A stretch of 29,185 bases of DNA from contig JAIYBO010000240.1 in assembly GCA_027488495.1 (NCBI GenBank), forward strand, positions 1 through 29,185. The letters are read 5' to 3'. Both the position numbers and the translations under genes were made by a program. Of the stretch, positions 6,968-15,243 are shown piece after piece (positions within the stretch are counted from its first letter, which is position 1; every line of letters starts with the position of its first letter). This DNA is from Bacteroidota bacterium. GTDB lineage: Bacteria; Bacteroidota; Bacteroidia; NS11-12g; UBA955. The notes beneath the pieces are model-generated. The model saw only the letters and a list, made by a program, of their open reading frames with translations. It was not told the DNA's origin and searched no databases.

Positions 6968-9844
6968 TTAATGGGCTTCTAACCAGTTGTTGCCCTTACC
7001 AGACTCAACCACAACCGGAATACTCAAAGGCATAGAATTTTCCATCAAGCTCAATATTTTGGGCTCAACATACAACAACTCCTCATTGGGAACATCGAAC
7101 AGCAATTCATCATGAACCTGCAAAATCATGCGGGTCTTGAGTTTTTCTTCATTCAACCAGTTGTGAATTTGTATCATCGCCACCTTAATCATATCCGCCG
7201 CACTGCCCTGAATTGGCGCGTTGATCGCATTTCGCTCTGCAAAACCACGCATCACCGCATTGGCCGATAAAATATCTCGCATATACCTACGCCTACCCAA
7301 AATGGTCTCTACATACCCCTGCTCCCTGGCCTTGTTCACCGTATCATCCATGTACTCTTTCACCCCCCCAAATTGCTTGAAATAGTTTTCAATGATTTCC
7401 TTGGCCTCACCACGGGAAATGCCCACGCGCTGACTCAATCCAAAGGCAGAAATACCATAAATAATACCAAAATTCACCGTCTTTGCCTTTCTCCTCATCT
7501 CTTTGTCCACCTCCTCAATATCTACTCCCCAAACTTTGGCCGCAGTGGCCGTATGAATGTCGATACCCTGCCTAAACGCCTCTTGCATACCCGCATCACC
7601 ACTCATATGTGCAATGATTCTCAACTCAATTTGCGAGTAATCGCAGCTCAACAACGTGGTATCTTCTCCCTTCGAAACAAATGCTTTTCGAATTTCTCTC
7701 CCCAATTCTGTGCGAATGGGTATGTTCTGCAAGTTGGGATTTTGACTACTCAATCGCCCCGTAGCAGCCACCGCTTGATTGAAATGCGTATGAACCCTAC
7801 CCGATTTAGGATCTACCAACAACGGCAAAGCATCCACATATGTACTCTTCAACTTTTGCAAAGCCCTGAAATCCAAAATGTGCTGCACGATGGGATGTTT
7901 ACCCAATAGCGCGTTCAAAGTTTCTTCATCGGTTTGATACTGACCCGTTTTGGTCTTCTTGGGTTTGTCTGACAACTTCAATTGCTCAAACAATATCTTA
8001 CCCACCTGTTGTGCCGATGCAATATTAAATACACCACCCGCATCAGCAAAAATCGATGCCTGTACCGTACGCACTTGCTCCAACAACTGATTGCTGTAAT
8101 CTTTCAAAAAATCTACGTCTACCCTCACCCCCTGTCGTTCCATGGCCTCCAAAACCAATACCAATGGCATCTCCACATCCATCAACAATCCCAATAAACC
8201 CTGCGCTTCCAAAGCGGGCTTCAGAACCTCATACAATTGATACGTCACATCGGCGTCTTCAGCGGCATATTCAGCAACAGCCGCAACATCAGCATCTCTC
8301 ATGTTCCCCTGCGCCTTGCCTTTTTTCCCTATCAACGTTTCGATAGAAATGGGCGTGTACCCCAAAAATTTCTCACTGAGCAATTGCATGTTGTGACGTT
8401 GGTCGGGCTCCAGCAGATAATGCGCCAACATAGTATCAAACATGGGCAACGCAATCTCAACGCCATAATTCTGCATCACAGACAAATCGTATTTGATATT
8501 CTGTGCGATTTTCAAGCGATTCGATGCCAATATCGGTGCAAATTTTGCGAGCAAATTTTCTGCTTCTCCCCGATCTGATGGCACAGGTACATACCAACCC
8601 GTGAATGATTTTGTACAAAAAGATAGACCCACCAGCTCGGCATGCAAGGATTCTACATCGGTGGTCTCGGTATCAAAACAAAATGCCTCTGTCGCTTCCA
8701 ACTCCAACAGCAATTGCTCTATGGCTGAATCCGAATCAGCAATTTGATACTTATGTTCTACCTCAGCAAGGGTTTTGTATACCACTACTTCAGCACTATC
8801 TCCCTCAACACCATCGCTCAATCCATCATCAACAGCAACATCAAACAACGACGTTTGATTGGGGTTTACAGGTTTTGATTTTTTGACCGCAGCAACAGGG
8901 ATAGGGTTCCCAAACAAATCCGTACCCGACGTAGTTCCTCCAGCTGCTGTAGGGGCCTCCGTTGTGGCAGCATCGCCAAGTACTCTGCGCATTAGTGTAC
9001 GAAACTCGAGCTCCTCAAACACTTCACGCAATGCAGGTTCATTTACTGGTTCCATTTTCAACGCTTCCAAATCCAATTCTATCGGAACCTGTGTATCAAT
9101 TGTCGCCAACCATTTACTCACCTTCGCCTGCTCGGTAAAATTGCGAAAGTTCTCCTGCATCTTGCCTTTAAGCTTGTCGATGTTTTCCAAGATGGCTTCC
9201 ATACTGCCGTATTCTTGAATCAACTTTTTGGCCGTCTTTTCTCCCACGCCCGGTACACCCGGAATGTTATCAGACGCATCGCCCCATAACCCCAAAATAT
9301 CAATCACCTGCTTTGGATCGGTAATTTCCCATTTCTTCAAAATCTCCTCCACACCCAAAATCTCATCACCATTGCCCATCCGAGCGGGTTTGTAGATTTT
9401 CACGTTGTCTCTCACCAATTGACCGAAATCCTTGTCTGGCGTCATCATGAAAACATCATAGCCCAAATCGCCCGCTTTCCAAGCCAAAGTGCCAATGATG
9501 TCATCGGCCTCATAGCCATCCATGGTGATTACAGGGATGTTAAAACCCTCAATGATCCGAAAAATATAAGGAATACTCTTTCTAAGATCCTCGGGCATTT
9601 CTTCCCGTTGCGCTTTGTATGCTTCAAATTGGATGTGCCGTTGGGTTGGCGCAGAAGTATCAAATACCACCGCAATGTGCGTAGGTTTTTGCTTTCGCAA
9701 AATCTCCAACAAAGTATTGGTGAACCCCATCATCGCACTTGCATTCAAACCAGTACTTGTGATTCTTGGATTCTGAATAAAAGCAAAAAAAGCCCTGTAA
9801 ATCAAGGCCATCCCATCAAGCAAAAATATCTTTCCGTGTTGCAT
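6968..9844 (-). CDS. polA: DNA polymerase I
   Basis: 958 residues, a full-length Pol I used for Okazaki-fragment maturation and repair synthesis. Residues 1-290 are the 5'-3' exonuclease, with metal-binding acidic residues around D114-D115 and the helix-hairpin-helix GDASDNIPGVPGVGEKTA at 188-205. Residues 290-355 are a low-complexity linker rich in Ala, Gly, Thr and Asp. Residues 356-560 are the proofreading exonuclease and appear active: D391/E393 (FDTET), N449/D453 and Y526/D530 (YAAED) are all present. The polymerase follows with motif A D735 (DYSQIELR), motif B (RRKAKTVNFGIIYG, 784-797) and motif C HDE (911-913). F792 takes the place of E. coli F762, which discriminates against dideoxynucleotides. 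The ATG at 9844 follows a TTTG box by five bases. Confidence 0.98.
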   Translation of the reverse strand: MQHGKIFLLDGMALIYRAFFAFIQNPRITSTGLNASAMMGFTNTLLEILRKQKPTHIAVVFDTSAPTQRHIQFEAYKAQREEMPEDLRKSIPYIFRIIEGFNIPVITMDGYEADDIIGTLAWKAGDLGYDVFMMTPDKDFGQLVRDNVKIYKPARMGNGDEILGVEEILKKWEITDPKQVIDILGLWGDASDNIPGVPGVGEKTAKKLIQEYGSMEAILENIDKLKGKMQENFRNFTEQAKVSKWLATIDTQVPIELDLEALKMEPVNEPALREVFEELEFRTLMRRVLGDAATTEAPTAAGGTTSGTDLFGNPIPVAAVKKSKPVNPNQTSLFDVAVDDGLSDGVEGDSAEVVVYKTLAEVEHKYQIADSDSAIEQLLLELEATEAFCFDTETTDVESLHAELVGLSFCTKSFTGWYVPVPSDRGEAENLLAKFAPILASNRLKIAQNIKYDLSVMQNYGVEIALPMFDTMLAHYLLEPDQRHNMQLLSEKFLGYTPISIETLIGKKGKAQGNMRDADVAAVAEYAAEDADVTYQLYEVLKPALEAQGLLGLLMDVEMPLVLVLEAMERQGVRVDVDFLKDYSNQLLEQVRTVQASIFADAGGVFNIASAQQVGKILFEQLKLSDKPKKTKTGQYQTDEETLNALLGKHPIVQHILDFRALQKLKSTYVDALPLLVDPKSGRVHTHFNQAVAATGRLSSQNPNLQNIPIRTELGREIRKAFVSKGEDTTLLSCDYSQIELRIIAHMSGDAGMQEAFRQGIDIHTATAAKVWGVDIEEVDKEMRRKAKTVNFGIIYGISAFGLSQRVGISRGEAKEIIENYFKQFGGVKEYMDDTVNKAREQGYVETILGRRRYMRDILSANAVMRGFAERNAINAPIQGSAADMIKVAMIQIHNWLNEEKLKTRMILQVHDELLFDVPNEELLYVEPKILSLMENSMPLSIPVVVESGKGNNWLEAH

Positions 9845-9849
9845 TAGAA

Positions 9850-9882
9850 CAAAGTAGCAAGATACACAGAATCAAGACCAAA
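9850..9882 (-). promoter_or_regulatory. Probable polA promoter
   Basis: On the minus strand TTTG (9882-9879) is followed after 21 bases by CTACTTTG (9857-9850), close to the Bacteroidota arrangement TTTG-N19/21-TAnnTTTG. The box ends five bases before the polA ATG, so the mRNA would have almost no leader. Confidence 0.35.
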
Positions 9883-9941
9883 TCGCGCAAGATTTGCCCC
9901 AATAAACGATTATTTGAAGGCCACTATCGGCCCCTAAAGAA

Positions 9942-10481
9942 CTAAGGCTTTTTCTTGAAACCCAAACTCACGCCATTGATACAATAACGCAAACCTGTGG
10001 GTTGACCGTATCCGTCTGTAAAGACATGACCCAAATGCCCACCGCAAGCACTGCAAACCACCTCAACGCGATTCATTCCATGCGATAAATCAGGAATTTC
10101 CTTGATTCTAGACGAGTCTATGCCTTTATAAAAGCTTGGCCAACCGCAACCCGCATCAAATTTCGTTTCACTCGAAAACAGTTCCTGCCCACAGCCCTTA
10201 CAAACATAAGTTCCAGCCTCCCACAAAGTCTCATATTCACTGGTAAAAGGCCGCTCAGTTCCCTTCAATCTCAATACCCTAAATGCCTCGTCACCCAACG
10301 CATTTTTCCATTCTTCTTCTGTTTTTTGTACCTGATATGACATCGATTTTACCTTATTAGTATCTCCCAAAGCGCCATTGTTCAACGCAGATGATGATTC
10401 CTTTGCTTGACAGCCCAATTGTATAAGAACCGCCAAGATTGCAATCAAAGAACGTCCAATGTTTATACAGCGCATAATCAT
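9942..10481 (-). CDS. msrB: Peptide-methionine (R)-S-oxide reductase, lipoprotein form
   Basis: 179 residues. It reduces the R-epimer of methionine sulfoxide in oxidised proteins. The N-terminus is a lipoprotein signal, SLIAILAVLIQLGC, with the lipid-anchored cysteine at residue 24, followed by a Ser/Asn-rich tether to about residue 45, so the enzyme acts in the envelope and not the cytoplasm. The catalytic domain (about 50-176) carries both zinc pairs, C94/C97 (CKGC) and C143/C146 (CSAC), the GCGWPSF signature (C112), and the catalytic cysteine C167 in RYCINGVSLGF. The start is ATG 10481; ATG 10475 is equally good for the signal peptide. It is divergent from the AcpH-like gene across 43 bases. 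The electron donor for reduction is not encoded nearby. Confidence 0.95.
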   Translation of the reverse strand: MIMRCINIGRSLIAILAVLIQLGCQAKESSSALNNGALGDTNKVKSMSYQVQKTEEEWKNALGDEAFRVLRLKGTERPFTSEYETLWEAGTYVCKGCGQELFSSETKFDAGCGWPSFYKGIDSSRIKEIPDLSHGMNRVEVVCSACGGHLGHVFTDGYGQPTGLRYCINGVSLGFKKKP

Positions 10482-10485
10482 TTAA

Positions 10486-10493
10486 CAAAAATG
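10486..10493 (-). promoter_or_regulatory. Possible msrB -7 box
   Basis: CATTTTTG on the minus strand matches TAnnTTTG at seven of eight positions and ends four bases before the msrB ATG at 10481. I see no good -33 element at the right distance, so this is only a candidate. Confidence 0.28.
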
Positions 10494-10524
10494 TTTCGAA
10501 AGGGTTGTAAGTTCGCGCAGATTC

Positions 10525-11211
10525 ATGAATTTTTTCAGTCATTTTATGGTGGACCACCAAATCCACAGACCCAATTTCAATGTGGGTTTGATCGCGCCCG
10601 ATCTGCTGCGCAATTTCACACCGAAGCATTGTAAGTTTGACTTTGTTGATTTTCAACAACAAACATCCAATCACGCCCATCCCAACAACCCTGAACTACA
10701 CGATTTTTTTTCGGGCTGTTTGCAACACATTGAGAGAGACAAAGAATTTCACCAATCCCCATTCTTTCAAGAAGCCTACCAAACATTGAGAGAATCTTGG
10801 CGAAATACGTGTTTAGAATTTAACATTCCCAAATATTGGTTTTCACTTCATGTATTGATTGAAATGATGTTAGATAAATATTTTATAGATAATAATTTAG
10901 AAAAATTAGAATTATTTTATTATCAACTCAATTCACAAAAAAATACCTACGAAAATGCTTTAGCCACCATGAATCACACATCCACCCAAACTTTCATGGA
11001 TCGCTATCAAATATTCTGTGAAAAACAATATTTGTTTCACTATCAAAACATCCAGCGGGTGGCATTTGCCCTACACAAAGTCTATGAACAAATTGGCATT
11101 CCTGTAGATTGGTATCAACAACATGAGAATCAAATCAACAGCAACATAGAAGCACAATTCAACCAAATTCAACCCCTGTGCTCCTTGTATTTTCCTTCGT
11201 CAACCGAATAG
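10525..11211 (+). CDS. AcpH-like (DUF479-type) protein, probably lacking HD metal ligands
   Basis: 228 residues, predicted all-helical and cytoplasmic. The N-terminus MNFFSHFMVDHQ...NVGLIAPDLLRNF lines up with the start of E. coli acyl-carrier-protein phosphodiesterase AcpH (MNFLAH...GNLLADFVRG), which removes phosphopantetheine from ACP. The second motif, GCLQHIERDKEFH, keeps one His and the Asp of the AcpH motif. The third, HVLIEMMLDKYF, has Glu-Met where AcpH has Asp-His. So the fold is likely but the phosphodiesterase activity is doubtful. The alignment is from memory. The C-terminal half is very rich in Asn, Gln, His and Tyr. The stop is two bases from the end of the convergent DUF6427-like gene. 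Similar short proteins occur in many Bacteroidota. Confidence 0.65.
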   Translation: MNFFSHFMVDHQIHRPNFNVGLIAPDLLRNFTPKHCKFDFVDFQQQTSNHAHPNNPELHDFFSGCLQHIERDKEFHQSPFFQEAYQTLRESWRNTCLEFNIPKYWFSLHVLIEMMLDKYFIDNNLEKLELFYYQLNSQKNTYENALATMNHTSTQTFMDRYQIFCEKQYLFHYQNIQRVAFALHKVYEQIGIPVDWYQQHENQINSNIEAQFNQIQPLCSLYFPSSTE

Positions 11212-11213
11212 GA

Positions 11214-12185
11214 TCAATACAAAGTGTAAATCAAAGTAGCCAGCAAACAAACATTCAGCAACTCCTTCCACCAGTGTTTCTTTTCACCAGTAAAGAATGA
11301 TGCGATGAAAATCGCAGCAGGAAAAGCGAGCAACAAATGAAAACTCTTCAACTCTTTCCAGTGTAATAGCATCAAAAGCAAACTGTACACAAAAAACAAT
11401 ATCACTACCAACTTGCTGCGCCTAACCTCCACATTGTCTTTGTAATAGGTACCCACCTGCCTGATTAATCCAAACAGCGACAAAAACAAAAAAAACGCAA
11501 AGGCACTGTATCCGGCAAAAAGACCTGCCACACCACTACCAAAAACTTCGATATTTATGGGAGTAGTGGTAATGTTCGACATGCTGGTTAAATCCCAACC
11601 ATTGATAAAGATCAAAGAACGCAGCACATAATAAGGCAGCGTAAGTCCAAACACAATGGCCAGAACATCCCGAATCACAATGGTCTTGTACACCAAAACA
11701 CAAGCCAACACAAACAACAAAATCATCAAATGGTCTGGCACAATGAGTATGGATATGCCAAATGCCATAGAGCTATAAAACAACAAAACGGTAGAATAAC
11801 CCTCCCGCAACTTCAGCAAACACATCAACCCAATAAACACACAAAAATTGCCGAAGTGGTACTCCGTAATCAGCAGATTTTCAGGGTAAATGCTCTGCAA
11901 CAAAATAAAAAAATACGCTGGTAAATACCCCACGGGCTTTAGCAATCCATGCGACCTAGCAATTTCATTGATCAAAAAAGCTTGCGCTATCACCATCAAC
12001 AACGAAACCAAAACAGACACCACCGGCCAAGTATTCAAACCCAAAACCATCGGCGCGAGAATCCCTGGCTTTGATATTGTACCAACCGATGGCAAATACC
12101 ACAATGCGGGTATCCTTATCGCCAAAGCCAGCAATACAACCAGTACCAAAGTAAATAACCCGCTGTCTTTTAACCTACTAATCAT
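11214..12185 (-). CDS. Polytopic membrane protein, DUF6427-like
   Basis: 323 residues with about eight or nine hydrophobic helices spread over the whole length and short loops between them. The pattern (basic N-terminus, helix with AIRIPALWYLP, later YLPAYFFILLQSIYPENLLITEYHFGN split over two helices) resembles the Bacteroidota-specific DUF6427 family, whose function is unknown. Its ATG lies in ATGATTAG at 12185-12178, which also carries the stop codon of the upstream exported protein, so the two are translationally coupled and probably made together. The composition is rich in Leu, Val and Phe. The family name is tentative; the membrane topology is clear. Confidence 0.7.
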   Translation of the reverse strand: MISRLKDSGLFTLVLVVLLALAIRIPALWYLPSVGTISKPGILAPMVLGLNTWPVVSVLVSLLMVIAQAFLINEIARSHGLLKPVGYLPAYFFILLQSIYPENLLITEYHFGNFCVFIGLMCLLKLREGYSTVLLFYSSMAFGISILIVPDHLMILLFVLACVLVYKTIVIRDVLAIVFGLTLPYYVLRSLIFINGWDLTSMSNITTTPINIEVFGSGVAGLFAGYSAFAFFLFLSLFGLIRQVGTYYKDNVEVRRSKLVVILFFVYSLLLMLLHWKELKSFHLLLAFPAAIFIASFFTGEKKHWWKELLNVCLLATLIYTLY

Positions 12186-13671
12186 TTGATATTACCTGTA
12201 ACCAATGCCATTGCTTGTCTCTATATATCGGAAGCGTTAAAGTACAATAATCGGTTTCTCCTCCTTCATAAGGAACAATTGATCCCGGAATATTATCACT
12301 TCGAAACAACCAATCCCTCTGAACAACAAAGTTATTATCTATTTTCACATGCACCACACGATTAATTTCCCCTTCATCATCATTGTAAACCAAATTCAAA
12401 CTGCCCGCGCAAACGTAATGTGCGAAACCAAACAAATGTAGCATTGCAGAAGAACCCACCTGCGTTTTTCTGATCATCACCACTGAATCCAATGCACCAT
12501 CCTTATCCAAATATTGCAACGCAATATCGCCATAATGAAAAAACAACTTGCTGCTGGTTTGTGGAACGCCATTCACATAATAGGTTTCCATTTGACGGCT
12601 TTCATAAAACTGTTCTGAAATCAACAACCTTCCTCCATGGCTCAAACCAATTACATCCCTAATAAAATAGTTCTCCGGTTTCGATGATTTTTTGATCGCC
12701 ATCAAACCCGATAATTGTTTGAAATCCCTGTCATTCCAATCAAATTGTTCAATAGCTAAAGAATCCTTGCCCCCAATAACCGTCTCGATTTCCCCGCGAA
12801 AATGCCCGTGTATCCCTTGCGATTTCAATTCTGACCAATAGCCCCAAATTTCAAAATCTTCCCCATTGGCATGCATCACCACGTTGGCATCCATTACAAT
12901 GCCGCTCAATTCAATTGACCCATGATGGGTTTGGAAATTCCGTCTGTGTATGAAGTGAAAATGACTAACATCTTTGCGCTGATTGAACAACGCGTTTCCA
13001 TAAAAATTGTCCTTATACACCAACGCCAAATTCCCCTTACCAGACACCTCCGCCGATGCCCAAGCCACATCATCTACCCCAAGATCTCGAACAATGACCG
13101 TGCTAAAACTATCCAACAATTTGCCTCTCACATCAAAAGACAAAGCCAAGGCCGATGAAGTTTTTAGTCCTTGGTGGCCAACGCCTTGCACAAAGCCAAA
13201 AATACCCAAGGCTTTTTTATCCGTAGACATGGTGGTCTCGAAAGTTCGAACATCCACTTCAATACCCGATATGGTGGCAATTTCTCGCGATGCGATATCG
13301 CCCTGTAAATCCAAACTCAAACGATGATGGAAAAACTTGTATGTCATCCGCTTCGATTTCACCACACTCAACCAAAAAACAAATGAATCGGTACATGCAA
13401 CCCTCAAAACGATGTGCTTGCTCTGGGCCTCTACTTTGCGATCCGCTTCAAAGACCAACTCTTCCGAATATCGCTCCAAAACAAACCCATGGGAATAATC
13501 AACACCCCCCGAATACATAGAAAACACACCCCCACCAACCTGCCCCAATGCCTTGCGATATTGGCTTTTGTGCTGCGATAAACCCGCCTGATTCGACACA
13601 AGCGTGGTTTGACCCATCAACCCCATCGAAAACAAACAAAACAAACACCCAACAATCCTTTTGTGCAACAC
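12178..13671 (-). CDS. Exported protein of unknown function, coupled to the membrane protein downstream
   Basis: 497 residues from a GTG at 13671, chosen because it yields a compact signal peptide, MLHKRIVGCLFCLFSMGLMGQ, with cleavage at GQ-TT. An in-frame GTG at 13686 and a TTG at 13707 would only extend the n-region. The mature part is beta-rich, with repeated short strands and phrases such as DSFVFWLSV, GIFGFVQGVG and GIVMDANVVMHANG, spaced as in extracellular proteins built from repeated beta-meanders or propeller blades. I recognise no catalytic motif and no T9SS sorting domain at the end (it finishes in QVISND). It overlaps the next gene by eight bases. I do not recognise the family. 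Confidence 0.65.
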   Translation of the reverse strand: MLHKRIVGCLFCLFSMGLMGQTTLVSNQAGLSQHKSQYRKALGQVGGGVFSMYSGGVDYSHGFVLERYSEELVFEADRKVEAQSKHIVLRVACTDSFVFWLSVVKSKRMTYKFFHHRLSLDLQGDIASREIATISGIEVDVRTFETTMSTDKKALGIFGFVQGVGHQGLKTSSALALSFDVRGKLLDSFSTVIVRDLGVDDVAWASAEVSGKGNLALVYKDNFYGNALFNQRKDVSHFHFIHRRNFQTHHGSIELSGIVMDANVVMHANGEDFEIWGYWSELKSQGIHGHFRGEIETVIGGKDSLAIEQFDWNDRDFKQLSGLMAIKKSSKPENYFIRDVIGLSHGGRLLISEQFYESRQMETYYVNGVPQTSSKLFFHYGDIALQYLDKDGALDSVVMIRKTQVGSSAMLHLFGFAHYVCAGSLNLVYNDDEGEINRVVHVKIDNNFVVQRDWLFRSDNIPGSIVPYEGGETDYCTLTLPIYRDKQWHWLQVISND

Positions 13672-13694
13672 AATCTCAAAAATCACTCTCCTTG

Positions 13695-13724
13695 ATTGAA
13701 TTGCCAAGCACTCACCTAATTTTG
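13695..13724 (+). promoter_or_regulatory. Probable hflX promoter
   Basis: ATTG at 13695-13698, 18 bases, then TAATTTTG at 13717-13724, a perfect TAnnTTTG -7 box. Transcription would start near 13730, about 20 bases before the TTG start of hflX. It also rules out any hflX start upstream of about 13725. Confidence 0.45.
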
Positions 13725-13751
13725 CATCATTATTTTAATCCCAACCCTACT

Positions 13752-14924
13752 TTGCATACAAACGAAATTAAAATAGAAAGCGCCATCGTTGTAGGTGTTA
13801 ACACACCCAAACAAACCGTACCCATTGATGAGTCACTCGCTGAACTCGAACAATTGGTTTTCACATCTGGCGCAATCTCAAAAAAACGCTTCATTCAAAA
13901 CCTTGAACACCCTCAGCCCAAAACGTACGTGGGTAAAGGAAAATTGGAAGAAATCAAGCAGTATGTGCTCAAAAACAACATTGATTTGGTGATTTTCGAC
14001 GATGAACTTACACCCGCTCAAGTCAGAAACATCGAAACGGAAATTGAAAACACCAAAATCTTAAGTCGTACCCACCTCATCCTCGACATCTTCGCCACCA
14101 ACGCAAAAACCGCCCAAGCAAAAACCCAAGTGGAGCTGGCACAAAGCATTTTTATGCTCCCTAGACTGACAGGACTTTGGACGCACCTTTCAAAACAAAA
14201 AGGGGGTATCGGAATGAAAGGGCCAGGGGAAAAAGAAATCGAAACTGATAGGCGTGTACTGCGAGATAAAATCGCACTGCTCAAAACCAAACTGCAAGAC
14301 ATCGAAAAAATTGGGTATACCCAGAGAAAGTCACGCGATGGTGTTTTTCGCTGCGCCCTTGTGGGTTATACCAACGTGGGGAAAAGTACTGTGATGAACC
14401 TATTGAGTAGATCAGACGTTTTGGTTGAAAACAAGTTGTTTGCTACGCTCGATGCAACCGTAAGAAAGGTGGTTTTACCCCATCCTGAAGACATCGGGGC
14501 GATGGTGCCACTGCTTTTGTCTGATACAGTTGGTTTCATCCGAAAACTGCCCACATTGCTCATTGAAAGCTTCAAAAGCACCCTGGCTGAAGCCATGGAA
14601 ACCGATTTACTCATTCACGTTGTAGACATTTCCAATCCTGCTTTCGAACAACAAATGATGAGCGTGAAAGAAATTTTACATGAAATTGGCGCAAGCAACA
14701 AACCCGAACTGATTGTATTCAATAAAATCGATGCTTTCAAAGAAAGCGACGACGACGATTTTTTTGTGGGGTCAACCGGTTTAACCATCGAACAATTCGA
14801 AAAAAGTTGGATCGCCAAAGAAATTGCGCCCGCCGTTTTTATCTCCGCTACAAACAACTCTAACATTGAAAAACTTAGAGCAACCATAGTGGAAATGCTA
14901 TTAAAACAAAAAATGGCCAGATAA
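13752..14924 (+). CDS. hflX: Ribosome-associated GTPase HflX
   Basis: 390 residues from a TTG at 13752 (MHTNEIKIESAIVVGV). The frame is open further upstream, but that stretch is antisense to the neighbouring gene, does not look like HflX, and precedes the promoter. HflX binds the 50S subunit and splits stalled ribosomes under stress. The N-terminal HflX domain holds KTYVGKGKLEEIK and the glycine-rich GGIGMKGPGEKEIETDRR (about 151-168). In the latter, Lys replaces the Thr found after GPGE in most homologues. The G domain shows G1 GYTNVGKS (205-212), G3 DTVGF (258-262), G4 NKID (324-327) and a SAT G5 motif. The last three codons and the stop form the 5' arm of the terminator hairpin. Confidence 0.95.
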   Translation: MHTNEIKIESAIVVGVNTPKQTVPIDESLAELEQLVFTSGAISKKRFIQNLEHPQPKTYVGKGKLEEIKQYVLKNNIDLVIFDDELTPAQVRNIETEIENTKILSRTHLILDIFATNAKTAQAKTQVELAQSIFMLPRLTGLWTHLSKQKGGIGMKGPGEKEIETDRRVLRDKIALLKTKLQDIEKIGYTQRKSRDGVFRCALVGYTNVGKSTVMNLLSRSDVLVENKLFATLDATVRKVVLPHPEDIGAMVPLLLSDTVGFIRKLPTLLIESFKSTLAEAMETDLLIHVVDISNPAFEQQMMSVKEILHEIGASNKPELIVFNKIDAFKESDDDDFFVGSTGLTIEQFEKSWIAKEIAPAVFISATNNSNIEKLRATIVEMLLKQKMAR

Positions 14925-14940
14925 ATCTGGCCATTTTTTT
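14908..14940. terminator. Bidirectional rho-independent terminator between hflX and DUF2795 gene
   Basis: Perfect inverted repeat ATGGCCAGAT (14913-14922) and ATCTGGCCAT (14925-14934), flanked by A6 on the left and T7 on the right, so it can stop transcription from both sides. The hflX stop codon lies in the loop region of the hairpin. The two genes are convergent. Confidence 0.9.
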
Positions 14941-14954
14941 CTCTTTACCAAAGA

Positions 14955-15176
14955 TTAAAGTTCGTCTTCATTAAAGAAGTAGTCATCATCCGAAGGATAA
15001 TCACTCCAAATTTCTTCAATACTCTCATATGGCTCTCCGTCGTCTTCCAACTCCTGAAGGTTTTCCATAACCTCCAAAGGAGCTCCAGAACGGATTGCAT
15101 AATCAATCAACTCGTCTTTGGTGGCTGGCCATGGCGCATCGTCCAAATATCCAACCAATTCCAGTGTCCAATACAT
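14955..15176 (-). CDS. DUF2795 family protein, small acidic
   Basis: 73 residues, cytoplasmic, very acidic in the second half. The sequence starting MYWTLELVGYLDDAPWPATK, with LIDYAIRSGAPLEVMENLQELEDDGEPYESIEEIW after it, is a highly conserved small protein of Bacteroidota placed in DUF2795. No biochemical role is known to me. It is a single-gene unit with the shared terminator on one side. A possible -7 box, TATTTTCG on the minus strand (15200-15193), lies 16 bases before the ATG. Confidence 0.9.
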   Translation of the reverse strand: MYWTLELVGYLDDAPWPATKDELIDYAIRSGAPLEVMENLQELEDDGEPYESIEEIWSDYPSDDDYFFNEDEL

Positions 15177-15243
15177 AAATTCTTACTTACCGCGAAAATA
15201 GATTTTTGATTCAGAAAAACAACATGAAATTTGTAAGAAAATC

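Noticed and set aside
6960..6977. Hairpin AGCCC/GGGCT at the polA stop codon as a porin/polA terminator
   Set aside because: The stem is only five base pairs with an eight-base loop and has no T tract on either side, so it is not a convincing intrinsic terminator.
7373..7909. 178-codon plus-strand ORF inside polA
   Set aside because: It is antisense to the polymerase motifs of DNA polymerase I, with no independent support.
9917..9935. Hairpin downstream of msrB (GGCC arms extended by G-U pairs)
   Set aside because: A moderately stable stem is possible, but no U tract follows it on the minus strand. A terminator call is not supported.
10357..10680. 107-codon minus-strand ORF spanning the msrB/AcpH-like divergent region
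   Set aside because: It overlaps the signal peptide of msrB in another frame and the conserved N-terminus of the AcpH-like protein, with no recognisable content.
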